Positions 35,062 through 46,442 of a stretch of 64,000 nucleotides of DNA are shown piece by piece. The first letter of the stretch is position 1. Every line of letters begins with the position of its first letter. The notes under the pieces were generated by a model. That model saw only the letters and a list, made by a program, of their open reading frames with translations. It had not been told where the DNA came from and ran no database searches. A program made the position numbers and the translations under genes. Source of the stretch: Pinus tabuliformis (taxonomy: Eukaryota > Streptophyta > Pinopsida > Pinales > Pinaceae); assembly GCA_031772625.1 (NCBI GenBank), contig CM062810.1, positions 458,929,731 through 458,993,730 on the forward strand. Reading direction: 5' to 3'.

Positions 35062-35261
35062 GAGAAGTTGTAGTACTAAGACATTTTTGGCAATGCCAAA
35101 CAGCGAAAAAAATGGAAAATGATATTTGAAACAACTATCATAGAATCCTACTTGAATCCATATAAAAGTTGCTAAATTGATGAACTATGGATTTTGAAAC
35201 AACTATCATAGAATCCTACTTGAATCCATATAAAAGTTGCTAAATTGATGAACTATGGATT
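35062..35261. repeat. Partial copy of the 219-bp repeat with 69-bp duplication
   Basis: It contains GAGACATTTTTGGCAATGCC-like and TTTGAAACAACTATCATAG sequence also found in the array at 36763-37250. Within it, 35124-35192 is directly repeated as 35193-35261. Confidence 0.8.
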
Positions 35262-35527
35262 TACTTGGAATGACATTTGCAAAATTTTGACACTGCCCTA
35301 TGAAAGTTAAACATTTACTCTCATTATGAAAACAAATGAATACATGGAAAAATCCAGTGTGAACGAAAAAAATACTAAATATTCAGAGTAACTCCAGAAT
35401 ATTGAAATGCTCGATAAGTTCCCTACGGAAAGAGGATTTGCATTAAATCGAAGGCTAGAAAATGTGAATTCATATTGATGTGCAATATTAATATGATTTA
35501 TCACTTCTGGTGCTCCCATATCCAAAC
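35262..35527. other. Spacer left of solo LTR
   Basis: Noncoding; the sequence is interrupted at 35528 and resumes after 36692. Confidence 0.5.
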
Positions 35528-36697
35528 TGTTGGAAATAATACTGCTGCAATTCGTCTCTTTCTTCTTTAATAAGAAATTTCTTTTACAATGTACTGGTGC
35601 AGTCATTTACCAGTACGCAGGCTACAACCTGCAGAGGGCTACAACCCTCATAGCTCTTGTACTAGCCGATCCATTTACTAGTACGTAGGTGCCAACCCTA
35701 CAGAAGGCTACAACCTTCACTCGTTTTCCAGCTGCTCCTGGAAGGGAGCTACAACCCCCTGTCTCTTGTACTGGCTGATATGTTTACTAGTACGTAGGTG
35801 CCGGCCTACGATCTTCCCAGGACCACGTTTCATACATTTTCATACTGGATCCATGAAACTATCACCATTGTAGTACAACCTGCATCATCAATCTCTGAAT
35901 CACCCAATACTGAATCACTGAAACCCTGTCAATAACAACCAGACAACATAACAACAACCAGATCCAACTCCATCTTCAAATATCATACTTCACATTGTAT
36001 ACGCTACTTCGACGAACCCAACCTGCGTGTATACGCTCTTTTACCAAAACCAACCCGCGTACAGATCTGCAAATTCTAACTTATAACTCCGCAGCTATAT
36101 CAGACATCAAAACATACCCAGATCAAAACAATAAACATGTGTCAATAGATCTGGTCTATCCATAGTCATACCATATGAAGATAATCATTCCAAGCCTTGA
36201 GATCTCGTTCCATCATTCATCATCCTCCACATGAGTGAAACCTTGGTTCAGATCACCAACCCATAACCAACACTTGGATCTCACACTTCCTCAGATCTTC
36301 ATCACTCACACACTCTTACCCTCCGTCTGGCCTAATGATCTTCTCCTTATATAGGCTTAGGCCCTTCACAATACCACGGTCCAAAACCATAGTAACACAA
36401 TACCATCAACTTCAAAACTAGGGATCAACACGTCCGTCGAGACACCATGGTCCAAAACCATAGGCACAACTTCCAAGGACTAACCGCCACGGACCAAAGA
36501 TAAGTTTTCCACATGTACACGCTTTTACTGAATCCAACCTGCGTGTACACGCTGATTTTCCTTACTGAACCTGCGTATATCGCTTTCTTTTCCTGCTGTA
36601 CTAAGATCTGTCCTCTGATTAAGTTGCCATCACCTGTACCTGCCTCTGAGTGAGTTGCCATCAAGGACAACACTTGTATCATAATGCCAACACAAAC
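35523..36697 (-). repeat. Solo LTR with perfect 5-bp target duplication
   Basis: The LTR is 35528-36692 (1165 bp), TGTTGG...CCAACA, flanked by CAAAC at 35523-35527 and CAAAC at 36693-36697. A TATA box (CCTATATAAGG on the minus strand, near 36350) points to minus orientation. Internally it has direct repeats such as ACTAGTACGTAGGTGCC (two copies near 35680 and 35780) and TGTACACGCT/GTATACGCT words. No coding remnant adjoins it, so the internal part was removed by LTR-LTR recombination. Confidence 0.9.
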
Positions 36698-36762
36698 TTC
36701 AAGAACTTGCGAAAGAGAATCTTTTGAAATTGGATGTAGAATTTCATAGTTGTGTGATTGGT

Positions 36763-37250
36763 CATATAAAAGTTGCTAAATTGATGAACAGGCAGGCAAT
36801 TGAGAGACCACAAGGCTGATCACAACTGCAAGTTGTTCCCAACATAGAATTTATGCCTGGAATGGTGGCCATGGACTGCAATGGAGAAGTTGCAGTACTG
36901 AGACATTTTTGGCAATGCCAAAAAGAAAAAAAAAATGGAAAATGATATTTGAAACAACTATCATAAAATCCTACTTCAATCCATATAAAAGTTGCTAAAC
37001 TGATGAACAGGCAGGCAATTGAGAGACCACAAGGCTGATCACAGCTGCAAGTTGTTCCCAACATAGAATTTATGCCTGGAATGGTGGCCATGGACTGCAA
37101 TGGAGAAGTTGCAGTACTGAGACATTTTTGGCAATGCCAAACAACAAAAAAAATGGAAAATGATATTTGAAACAACTATCATAGAATCCTACTTGAATCC
37201 ATATTAAAGTTGCTAAACTAATGAACAGGCAGGCAATTGAGAGACTACGA
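36763..37250. repeat. 219-bp tandem repeat, two and a quarter copies
   Basis: Units start with CATATAAAAGTTGCTAAA at 36763, 36982 and 37200 (last one partial). The two full copies are nearly identical and include GAACAGGCAGGCAATTGAGA and GAATGGTGGCCATGGACTGC. The array lies immediately upstream of the transposase pseudogene. The minus-strand frame 36762-37175 is produced by the repeat. Confidence 0.88.
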
Positions 37251-37394
37251 AGTAATGCAATTCGATTTCCTGTAACATACATGTTGATAATTTCCTGTAA
37301 TAAAGGAAAAGTATTTTTGTAGAAGTAATAAAGCATAATTTACAAATATTCTAATGTCTAAATGCATGCAATAATTTTATAGGTTGTTGCATCT
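37251..37394 (+). other. Leader of the transposase pseudogene
   Basis: AT-rich, ending TTTTATAGGTTGTTGCATCT before the ATG. The TTTTATAG resembles a 3' splice site, so an upstream intron is possible but unproven. Confidence 0.35.
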
Positions 37395-40099
37395 ATGGCA
37401 AAAGGAAGTTACTCTGCTTGTACAAGGAGAAGTGGCAGGAGAGTGACAAGGGGTGCGCAGCTGCGATGCACATCGTCTGATGATGACAGGCCAGCTGATG
37501 TCAATGCCAACAATGCACCAGGGAACATTGTTGAGGATGACCATGTGACAACAGCTGATGTTAACACACCATCAGCCACAGAACCACCATCAACAACAGT
37601 CCAGGGGGCAAGCTCAACTAAAAATATCAGTGCTATAATAGGATGGACAAAAGAACAAATGTTAGTTGCAATTGACGACATAGAGTTTAATGGATACTCA
37701 GTTCAGGCATCTGCAAAAAAACATGGTATTCCTCCCTCATCAATACATTATTGGATAAATGGGCTGACTCATACAAAACGTAGAGGGCCTCTTATAGTTA
37801 TGACTGAGGAGGAGGAGGTCGAGGTGGTTGAGTGGTGTAAAGAGATGGCCTAACTGGGACATGGGCTAGAGTTGATACAACTCAAATCAACAGTTGCTCA
37901 AATCTGTCAAGGGAGGCCAAACCCATTCAAAGATGGGTTTCCTGGTAAATCATGGTGGTTTGGGTTTAAAAAAAGGCATCCAGAACTTGTATTGCGTACT
38001 GCTGAGGGCCTTGACAGAGATAGAGCATTAATTTGTGCCCTGCAGTTGTGCAAAAGTTCTATGACACACTTTCTAGTGCTTACGATAAACATTCTTATGG
38101 AGCAGACCATATATGGAACTGTGATGAAACAAGTTTACAGGAAGGGAGGAATTGTGGCATGCAGGTAATTGCCAAGAGAGGGAGCCGAAATGTGCCAAAG
38201 ATTTTGCCCAAGAGCAGGGAGTGGATAACTATTTTATGTTGTGTCAATGCAATTGGTACTTCAATCCCAGGATTTTATCTATTCAAAGGTAAAAATCAAC
38301 TGAAAAACTATATATAAAACTGTGAACCAGGTGCATGCATGGCTGCACATCCCCATGCATGGATGACTAAAGAACTATTTCTAAGTTGGCTTTTTCACTT
38401 TGCTGCATCGGTACCAGGTGGTGTCTCGCCGAATAACAAACACCTTTTGATATTAGATGGTCATGGGAGCCACATGGCTGTACAAACAATTGAGGAAGCA
38501 AACAATTTAGGCATCGACCTGTTGACATTGCCAGCTCATACCACTCATAGACTGCAACCCCTTGATGTTAGTGTGTTTGGCCCTTTCAAGAACTATTTCA
38601 GGTTGGAGCGTGCTGCATGGATGGCAAAGAATCCAGGGGTTGAGGTGAAAAGGTTTGAGCTAGCAGAGCTTGCAAGTAAAGCTTTTAAAAGGTCTTTGAC
38701 ACCATCAAATATCAAGGCTGGCTTTAGGAGGACAAGAATTTGGCCACTGAACTATGATGCTCTTATGCATGATACTGGTTATAGCCAAGCGTTTCATGTG
38801 GATGGTCAGGAAGAAGGGAATGCCCAAACAGGTGTTGAAGTGCAAGAAGTAGATGACTAAGATGATGTTGTTGCAGCTGGTAATATGATTTCCCTGTCTC
38901 AAGGACACTTATATGCTGAATATGATGAAACTGTATGTGAAACAAAATATAACAATGAACAAATTCACAGTAACATGGAGATCGTTCCACCAACTCAAGA
39001 ACATGAAGTTCTTGTTGCTGATATTGTTAATGATATTGTTGAACATGCAATTGGCAATGACCAATTGACATTGCCAAGCCAAGTAACCCCACCTTCATGG
39101 CTAGCAGAAGCAATGATCAATATGGATGCACATAGTGTCTCAGCAACCAATGAAGAAAGCATGAACATGCCCTCACAACCGGCAGAATCGAACAGTGAAA
39201 TTGTTCATTTTTTTGTGGACAATAGATCAATGGAAGAAGATGAAGGACATAATGAGGCATCAAATGAAGATAATGATATAGTTTAATCAGTTCCAACAGA
39301 TACTGAAAGGGAAGTACCAAGCAATGACATGCAGGTGGGAGGGGTGGAGAAGACACTTGGACGGTTCCTAAAGCTACTAGTAGAGAAAGTATCAATGAAA
39401 AAAAAGCAAGGTGCACCGGGTAGTCTTCGTTTGGGCCGAAGCTCACAATTACTCACCTCAGAGGACTATATAAACCTGTTAGTTGAGTCTGAAAAAAAGA
39501 AATATGAAATGCAAGAATTAAAATAGAAAAAGAAGGATCTAGTCAAGGAGAAGAAGGCAGCAAGGATTATTGCAGCACAATGTCGAGCAGATGAAAGGAT
39601 TGAAAGAGATAAATCAAGGCAAGTTAAGGACCAACAAAAGCAAATGGCAAGACAGGAAAAGGAAAAACGAAAGGCACAACAAATGCTTGAAAAGGAATAA
39701 GGGATGATCAACGATACAAGAATAGCTGATGAAACCAGGATTATTTCAAACTCATTGGACTCCATTGCAGATAATACACCATTATTCCAAGATCTCATAA
39801 ACATTCAAGTGCCCCACTATCAAACTGAGGGTTTACCCACTTGCCTTGTTCCTACTAGAGTTGGTGTCAATTCTCTGTATGCTCATTACACACCTCCACT
39901 TAATGCAGGGGTTAGTAGTGCAAATGTGAGGTATGGGTACTCAGTACCTCCATGGTTGGAAGCTGCAAATTGGAATCAATCATATGCCAGCAATCAACCC
40001 TTTCTTAATCAGCCCTTGACTGGTAGGCCAACCTACCTGGCTCAAGAAGGTAACTCGGGGAGTTTTGGCACTCAAGATTCTCAGGGCCATAAAGAATAG
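37395..40099 (+). pseudogene. Pogo/jerky-type DDE transposase pseudogene with long C-terminal extension
   Basis: The ATG at 37395 opens an N-terminal region with a psq-like helix-turn-helix (WTKEQMLVAIDDIEFNGYS, then QASAKKHGIPPSSIHYWING). WWFGFKKRHPELVLRTAEGL (near 37950) matches the CENP-B-type DNA-binding domain of Tigger/pogo proteins. The DDE_1 catalytic core follows: GADHIWNCDETSLQ near 38095, LLILDGHGSHMA near 38450 and RLQPLDVSVFGPFKNY near 38560, giving a D,D,D triad typical of pogo. One frameshift near 38025 and stops at 37851, 38315, 38858, 39284, 39524 and 39698 disable it. From 38033 to 40099 the frame never changes again. The last 400 codons form an acidic then K/E/R/Q-rich coiled-coil-like tail and a Q/N/P-rich end with no known domain. 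Confidence 0.85.
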
Positions 40100-40151
40100 G
40101 GGTGTCATAGGTTTATGGTTCTAACCACATTATGATGTGGATTTTGGATGG

Positions 40152-40340
40152 ATTTTATCTTTTTCTTGGCACAGAAACATTTTGGCTTACAACACTAGAT
40201 TGTATCTTTTTCTTGTCACAAAAACATTTTGGCTTACAACACTAGATTGTATCTTTTTCTTGTCACAAAAACATTTTGGCTTACAACACTAGATTGTATC
40301 TTTTTCTTGTCACAGAAACATTTTGGCTTACAACCTAGTA
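40152..40340. repeat. 47-bp tandem repeat, four copies
   Basis: Units at about 40152-40199, 40200-40246, 40247-40293 and 40294-40340 share TATCTTTTTCTTGTCACA and ACATTTTGGCTTACAAC. The middle two are identical. The array follows the transposase remnant directly. Confidence 0.92.
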
Positions 40341-40450
40341 GTGATTTCTTATGGCAACCTAACTATGTGTTGAAAAGAAATTTTCAATGGAATATGTCTT
40401 TCTGTAAAATATTAATTATGATAAAACTATTTCTATAAGTTATTATGTGT

Positions 40451-40581
40451 GTCAAAGCGCATGGATCCGTACGACACCTGTCCACCGTGGAGGTCCACGT
40501 GTTGGGCATCGTGTCATTACATAAAATTTTGTGTTCGTGCCATTTCCTCCATTTGTTTGGGGTCATTGCTGCGATGTTTCT
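40451..40581 (+). repeat. Left arm of a long inverted repeat
   Basis: It starts GTCAAAGCGCATGG and contains ACGACACCTGTCCACCGTGG, CCACGTGTTGGGCATC and TTTGGGGTCATTGCTGC. The reverse complement of 45098-45221 matches it along its length at roughly 80 percent by eye. Together they bound about 4.8 kb. Confidence 0.8.
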
Positions 40582-40617
40582 AAATTATTCTTAATCATGG
40601 GTCATTGTGGCCTAGAG

Positions 40618-43312
40618 TTTCTAAATTATTCTTAATCCTAGGTGGATGCAGTCCTTAGGATATTCAATCTAAGGATTAAAGTGTTGAGATAGGGAATTTC
40701 CATGTTAATAATCGAGGTTTGAAGCAGAGCAGGAATAGAGCACTGGAAAATAAGTTGTTGGTCAATTTTGATAGCGTTGCATATGCAGCAATCACTCCAA
40801 AAAAGAAAATTGCTTTGATGTTGATGTGAATCAGAGTTGATTCATGATTCACTCACAATTCTTGTTAGATGGAGTCATGGACACAACCTTATGAAATGCA
40901 ACACATAATAGGCCATAACAATAAAATAACAGATTCAATACACCATTCCCATATACTTCTAAAGATATACAACACTAGAAAAGAGCAAACTTTACTCAAA
41001 ATGACGAATAATGTACCAATAATATTTATGACCGTTTCCAAGTAAAATCTTATAAAGGTGGTTAATGAGGCCTTGACAATGACCAACTATATCTGTAGCA
41101 TTCCTTCAAAAAAAGAAAATTGCTTTGATGTTGATCTGAGTTAGAGTTGATTCATGACTCAACAAGCATAACTAGCAACTGCTGTTACATGGACACAACC
41201 TTATTAAATGTAACACATAACAAGCCATTAGAAAGATAGTTCCAACATCTCATTCTTACAATAAAATAACAGATTCGACACTCCATTCCCATATACTTCT
41301 GCAGGTACATAGCACTAGAATAGAGAAAACTTAACTAAAAATAACAAATAATGTACTAATAACAATTGAGTGTTTTCTAAGTAAAATTTTATAAAGTTGG
41401 TCAATGAGGCCTTGACAATGAGCAACCAAACCTGTGGAAGCTCGTACTCAATCACCAAAGTACTCTAATGCAAGTCAAACGTCAGCAGAAAAGGACTATG
41501 GATATCCTTCATTCGCAAGCAAACACAACCGCAACCATTCATGGGTGGGGCAAATGAAATTTCACCCATCTGTGAAAGAACTAAATGGTGCCAAGCTGAA
41601 ATAATTTATCATTCTCCTCAAGATCCCTTTACATGGACATCTGTTCTTACGGTACAAGAATGAGTATTGAAAACATAAAATAAATATTGGTATTTCTGCT
41701 TTAATTTTCCCATCTCGTCCCATTTAAGACAACTATGAGACAATATCCATCATAAGCGTCTTTCTCATAGAACTAAGCAGTAATTTCCAGCTTCTAATGA
41801 ATCATAAATATTGAAAAAATAATCATGTCTATCAGCATAACATACATGCAAGGTTTAACTTGCAGTTTCAACAGGCCAGACAAGCATCAACAAATAAGAA
41901 CAAAAAACTACGCTTGCTAGTCTAAATAATGTCTAAGTCAGTCAACTGCCTCCCCTTTCAAAATTATTCTTAATCCTAGGTGGATGCAGTCCTTAGGATA
42001 TTCAATCTAAGGCTTAAAGTGTTGAGACAGGGAATTTCCATTTTAATAATCGACGTTTGAATCAGAGCAAGAATAGAGCACTGGAAAATAAGTTGTTGGT
42101 CAATTTTGACAGCGTTGCATATGCAACATTCACTCCAAAAAAGAAAATTGCTTTAATGTTGATATGAATCAGAGTTGATTCATGATTCACTCACAATTCC
42201 TGTTATATGGAGTCATGGAAACAACCTTATGAAATGCAAGACATAACATGACATAACAATAAAATAACAAATTCAATACACCATTCCCATATACTTCTAT
42301 AGATATACAGCACTAGAAAAGAGCAAACTTTACTCAAAATAACGAATAATGTACCAATAACATTTATGACTGTTTTCCAAGTAAAATATTATAAAGGTGG
42401 TCAATGAGGCCTTGACAATGAACAACTATATTTGCAGCATTCCTTCAAAAAAAGAAAATTGCTTTGATGTTGATTTGAGTTAGAGTTGATTCATGACTCA
42501 GCAAGCATAACTCGCAACTACTGTTACATGGACACAACCTTATTAAATGTAACACATAACAAGCCATTAGAAAGATAGTTCCAACATCTCATTCTTACAA
42601 TAAAATAACAAATTCGACACTCCATTCCCATATACTTCTAAAGGTATATAGCACTAGAATAGAGAAAACTTAACTAAAAATAACAAATAATGTACTAATA
42701 ACAATTGAGTGTTTTCCAAGTAAAATTTTATAAAGTTGGTCAACGAGGCCTTGACAATGAGCAACCACACCTGTGGAAGCTCGTACTCAATTACCAAAGT
42801 ACTCTAATGCAAGTCAAACGTCAGTAGAAAAGGACTATGGATATCCTTCATTCGCAAGCAAACACAACCGCAACCATTCATGGGTGGGGCAAATGAATTT
42901 CACCCATCTGTGAAAGAACTGAATGGTGCCAAGCCAAAATAATTTATTGTCGTCCTCAAGATCCCTTTCCATGAACATCTGTGCTTACAGTACAAGAATG
43001 AGTATTGAAAACATAAAATAAATATTTGTAATTCTGCTTTAATTTTCCCATCTCGTCCCATTTAAGACAACTATGTGACAATATCCATCATAAGCTTCTT
43101 TCTCACAGAAATAAGCAGTAATTACCAGCTTCTAATGAATCATAAATTTTGAAAAAATAATCATGTCTATCATCATAACATACATGCAAGGCTTAACTTT
43201 CAGTTTCAACAGGCCAGACAAGCATCAACAAATAAGAACAAAAAACTATGCTTTCTAGTCTAAATAATGTCCAAGTCAGTTAACTGCCTCCCCTTTCAAA
43301 ATTATTCTTAAT
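40618..43312. repeat. 1338-bp tandem duplication with an internal repeat
   Basis: Unit one (40618-41955) and unit two (41956-43293) are highly similar, starting TTTC(T/A)AAATTATTCTTAAT; 19 bases of a third unit follow at 43294. All anchors tested are 1338 bases apart. Each unit also contains an internal direct repeat of about 315 bp (near 40790-41100 and 41103-41420; 42129-42440 and 42443-42757), marked by AAAGAAAATTGCTTTGATGT, AATGAGGCCTTGACAATGA and CACAACCTTAT(G/T)AAATG. Noncoding. Confidence 0.93.
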
Positions 43313-44226
43313 TGCCGCATTCGATAATTAAGGGTTAACAACAGATAACTAATTTGTTCATAGATATAAATGCAGGGAAGCTATATATGCTCATAGTTAA
43401 ATAACTGCAATGGTAGACTTATACAACCCCATACATATGGCCATTAAAGAATTTGTTATTTTCAGCCCAACCAAAATAACCCCAAATTTGCTTAACTGTA
43501 AATATACTCAAATTAGTCAATCTAACAACTTTCTACAAAAGTGCAATGGCTTAATAATGATATCCATTGATCTCAGACTTTAAAGAGAAGTGGATTGCGG
43601 TCATTCAGAGTGGTTGGAACCTGAAAATTATTTTTAAAGTGAATTTAAGAAAATTGCAAGATGAAACTATTGGATAGGTGAGCAGTGAAATAGCGAGAGA
43701 GGATTCATTTCAAATGCAAAGAGTGAAGTTCCTGACAAAATCTTTCACGGATGAGGTGAAGCTAGGTCATGGATGCCATGAGAGGATTAGCTTTTAAAAG
43801 GGAAGCCTAAGGGAAACGCTATACAAGTCAATTGAGAGCAGCGACAGAGAGTCTACTTAAACACCATTTCAGAGAAATAATGGATGCATTGTTCCAGAAA
43901 TACAGAGAAACATTGGGGAACAGTTAAGTAAAATTAAGGAATTTGAGATGCAGAGAGGATATCTCATCATGGCCTAGGAGCGTAAATCAACTTGTTGACC
44001 ATTTACACAGTAATTAACACTCTTAATTCATATAAGCCTGTGCTTTGTCCTTGATTCCAAGAGGAGAGCAGAATTGCGGGCCAAGAGGAGAGGGAATTGT
44101 TGTCCTAGCCGGTTGTTGGGCGAAGCACGACCAAGGATGGCACGGGGCGAAAATAACAACAAAAACAAGGAATCTATCAGACATATCAGAAATTAAGTCA
44201 TACCAAAATACAAGAGGGTTTCGAGG
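43313..44226. other. Spacer inside the inverted-repeat unit
   Basis: No gene is recognised. 44097-44160 (GTTGTTGGGCGAAGCACGAC, GGATGGCACGGGGCGAAAAT) is a diverged direct copy of part of 44285-44375. Confidence 0.5.
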
Positions 44227-44318
44227 GTTTGTTTGGGGTCATTGCTGCAATGTTCCATTTTCCCTTTGTCTTTCTGCTCGGGGCCGGTTTTTGGGCGAAG
44301 CCCTCCACCGGGGATGGC
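44227..44318 (+). repeat. GC-rich fold-back, left arm
   Basis: TTTGGGGTCATTGCTGCAAT through CTCGGGGCCGG to CGGGGATGGC is matched by the reverse complement of 45029-45121. Its first 35 bases also match the inner end of the long inverted repeat at 40451-40581. Confidence 0.85.
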
Positions 44319-45028
44319 ACGAGACGGCCGAGGGCACAAGACGGCCGAGGATAGCACGGGATGGTGAAAATAATAACAAAACAACAAAATTTCCACAAAA
44401 AACCTAAACCCTCAACAACAAACAACATCAAAATATCCACAAAAACCCTAAACCCTCAAAAAAATGCCATAGAAAGTTTAAAAAATATCCAAATAGAGTT
44501 ATTTGTGTTGAAAAACATAGAGAAATTGCTGGTAGGATTAAAATCCTATTGGATACATGCCATGGATGGTCGCCGACCTTCCTCACCTTGCCCGGAGCTC
44601 GCCAGACCTTCTCCACACCTGCAACGACCTTTTCCACACCTTCAACGAGAAGAAAAAGCCATTAGACAATAGAAAACCACCAAAAACACCAGCACAAAAC
44701 AGAAAATTAACAAAAAATTCTTAAATTACCTCGAGCTCAGTAAAACTGCAACCGACTCCTCCCCAAACAACAAAATCGCCTAATAAGACCACCACTAGAG
44801 AAACCCTAAACAACTGACAGTCCAGAACGACCAAGAAATCTAGGCAGAAAACCACAAGAAAAGTAGAAGCGATGTTCCAACCACAAACCCTAAAGCTCCA
44901 GCAAACATTTGCATGAACACCTGCATACCAGACGAAGCGCGTAGGTCCACAAACCCTATCAATCGAACAAACGCTTGCAACAGCACATGAATACAAGATG
45001 AAGTGTGCAGGTTCTGGGGCCGGCCCAC
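44319..45028. other. Fold-back spacer, GC-rich
   Basis: It carries repeated GACGGCCGAGG words and CA-rich stretches (44650-44720). Open frames on both strands exist because of GC content, but none shows a domain. CCCTAAACCCT-like words near 44447 are too few to be a telomeric array. Confidence 0.5.
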
Positions 45029-45121
45029 GCCATCTTCGGCGGGCGGCTTCTCCCAACAACCGGCCCCGAGAAGAAAGAAAAAGGGAAGCTGGAACATCGT
45101 AGCAATGACCCCAAACAAACG
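45029..45121 (-). repeat. GC-rich fold-back, right arm
   Basis: It is the inverted partner of 44227-44318 and overlaps the inner end of the right long inverted repeat. Confidence 0.85.
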
Positions 45122-45221
45122 AAGGAAATGGCGTAGAGTGAAAGTTTTATGGCGTGACATGATGCCCAACACGTGGAGCTCCACAGTGGACAGGTGTCGT
45201 ATCGGTTCCATGCACTTTGTC
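45098..45221 (-). repeat. Right arm of the long inverted repeat
   Basis: Read on the minus strand it starts GACAAAGTGCATGG and follows the left arm (40451-40581) through ACGACACCTGTCCACTGTGG and CCACGTGTTGGGCATC to TTTGGGGTCATTGCTACG. Beyond the outer ends the two flanks diverge. No target duplication was identified. Confidence 0.8.
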
Positions 45222-45283
45222 ACGTGGTTTTCCGACGTGGCAAGGAGGGCGCAAGGTAATGACGACCCTCCCCTAGACCTCAT

Positions 45284-45620
45284 CACATCAATATGTAATT
45301 ATTCTTATACAAACATTAAAACAAAAATATATAGGATTGGTAACATCAAAATCAATACAAATGTGACAAAAGTTATCACATGGCACTGCTACAAATTCCG
45401 TATTAAATAACAATTGAGAAAGTAAACGAGAAATCTTAAATTATAGAATTTGTCACATCAATATGTAATTATCCTTGTACAACTATTAAAACAAAAATAT
45501 ATAGAATTGGTCACATCAAAATCAATACAGATGTGACAAATTTCTTCTTAGTAAGCAAAAATTAATGATAACATGTGAAAGTTATCTCATGAGACTTCTA
45601 GAAATTCCGTATTAAATGTT
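45284..45620. repeat. Pair of imperfect direct repeats
   Basis: CACATCAATATGTAATTAT begins at 45284 and again at 45454. Both copies continue through CAAAAATATATAG(G/A)ATTGG and CATCAAAATCAATACA and end near AAATTCCGTATTAAAT (45393 and 45603). Confidence 0.8.
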
Positions 45621-46442
45621 TTTTAATTTAATTTTCTATGTTTTATACTTACGGTGTAAAGGACTTGTGTCCAATCAAAATGCATGGGACCACATAGAAA
45701 ATGGAATGAGTGAAATTTAAAACTTTAAAATTGTAATTCTAAGTCCAAAAAATCAACCTAGTAAATGTTTATTTTGAAAACTTTAAAATACTTTATAGCA
45801 TGAAACAAAATCATACAAAGTCAAAGTACTCTATTGTAAATGCAAATTATACTTCCTATTTTGGCAAAGTAGGGACTAACAAGCCATTAGGTGGAGGAAT
45901 TCAAAATCCATACAAAATTATAGACGACTTCTTGCCCAAAAATAAGTAACTTATAATATAAATTTATTAGGAGGTTTATTTAAATGACAAAAGATTCATT
46001 AAACTACATCCATGTAATAATGATTTGTAACAATGATTTATTATATTTAGCTTTGTATCTATGATCGGAATTTTACGAAATGTGATAGTTTTTCTAGAGA
46101 TGGTGAGGAAGTTGAGGCTTGATTGTCAATCACAACATAACTAGTTTAGATATTGCAATGTTAGTTTTTTATTTCATGTACAAGCTATTGATTAATAAAA
46201 GTTCACTGATTAATAAAGGTTTACTAATAGTCTTCCACATTGATTTGAAGCATAACCATAGCGAATGATATGCCTAGACATGACCTCCTCCCATACACAA
46301 ATAGTATATATTTGAAATCATGCTCATTGTTGTCTAAGTTGTTTGACCAATTGTTAATTAATATTTCTAACTCTATTTTTTTGGTTTGTTCCCACATTGT
46401 GGGCTCTCTTTGAATTAATTTGTGAATTCATAATAAGTTAAA
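45621..46442. other. AT-rich spacer
   Basis: No gene or clear repeat is seen. Confidence 0.5.

Noticed and set aside
36762..37336. Minus frames with cysteine-rich repeats
   Set aside because: Generated by the 219-bp tandem units; the same peptide recurs at unit spacing.
44045..44407. 120-codon frame and the overlapping minus frames in the GC-rich fold-back
   Set aside because: Open on several frames at once because of GC content; no domain, and sequence is explained by inverted and direct repeats.
44395..44460. Telomere-like CCCTAAACCCT words
   Set aside because: Only one to two units; not an interstitial telomeric array.
44840..45410. Minus frame 44840-45286 and plus frame 45003-45410
   Set aside because: They overlap on opposite strands inside the inverted repeat and cross its boundary; no motif.
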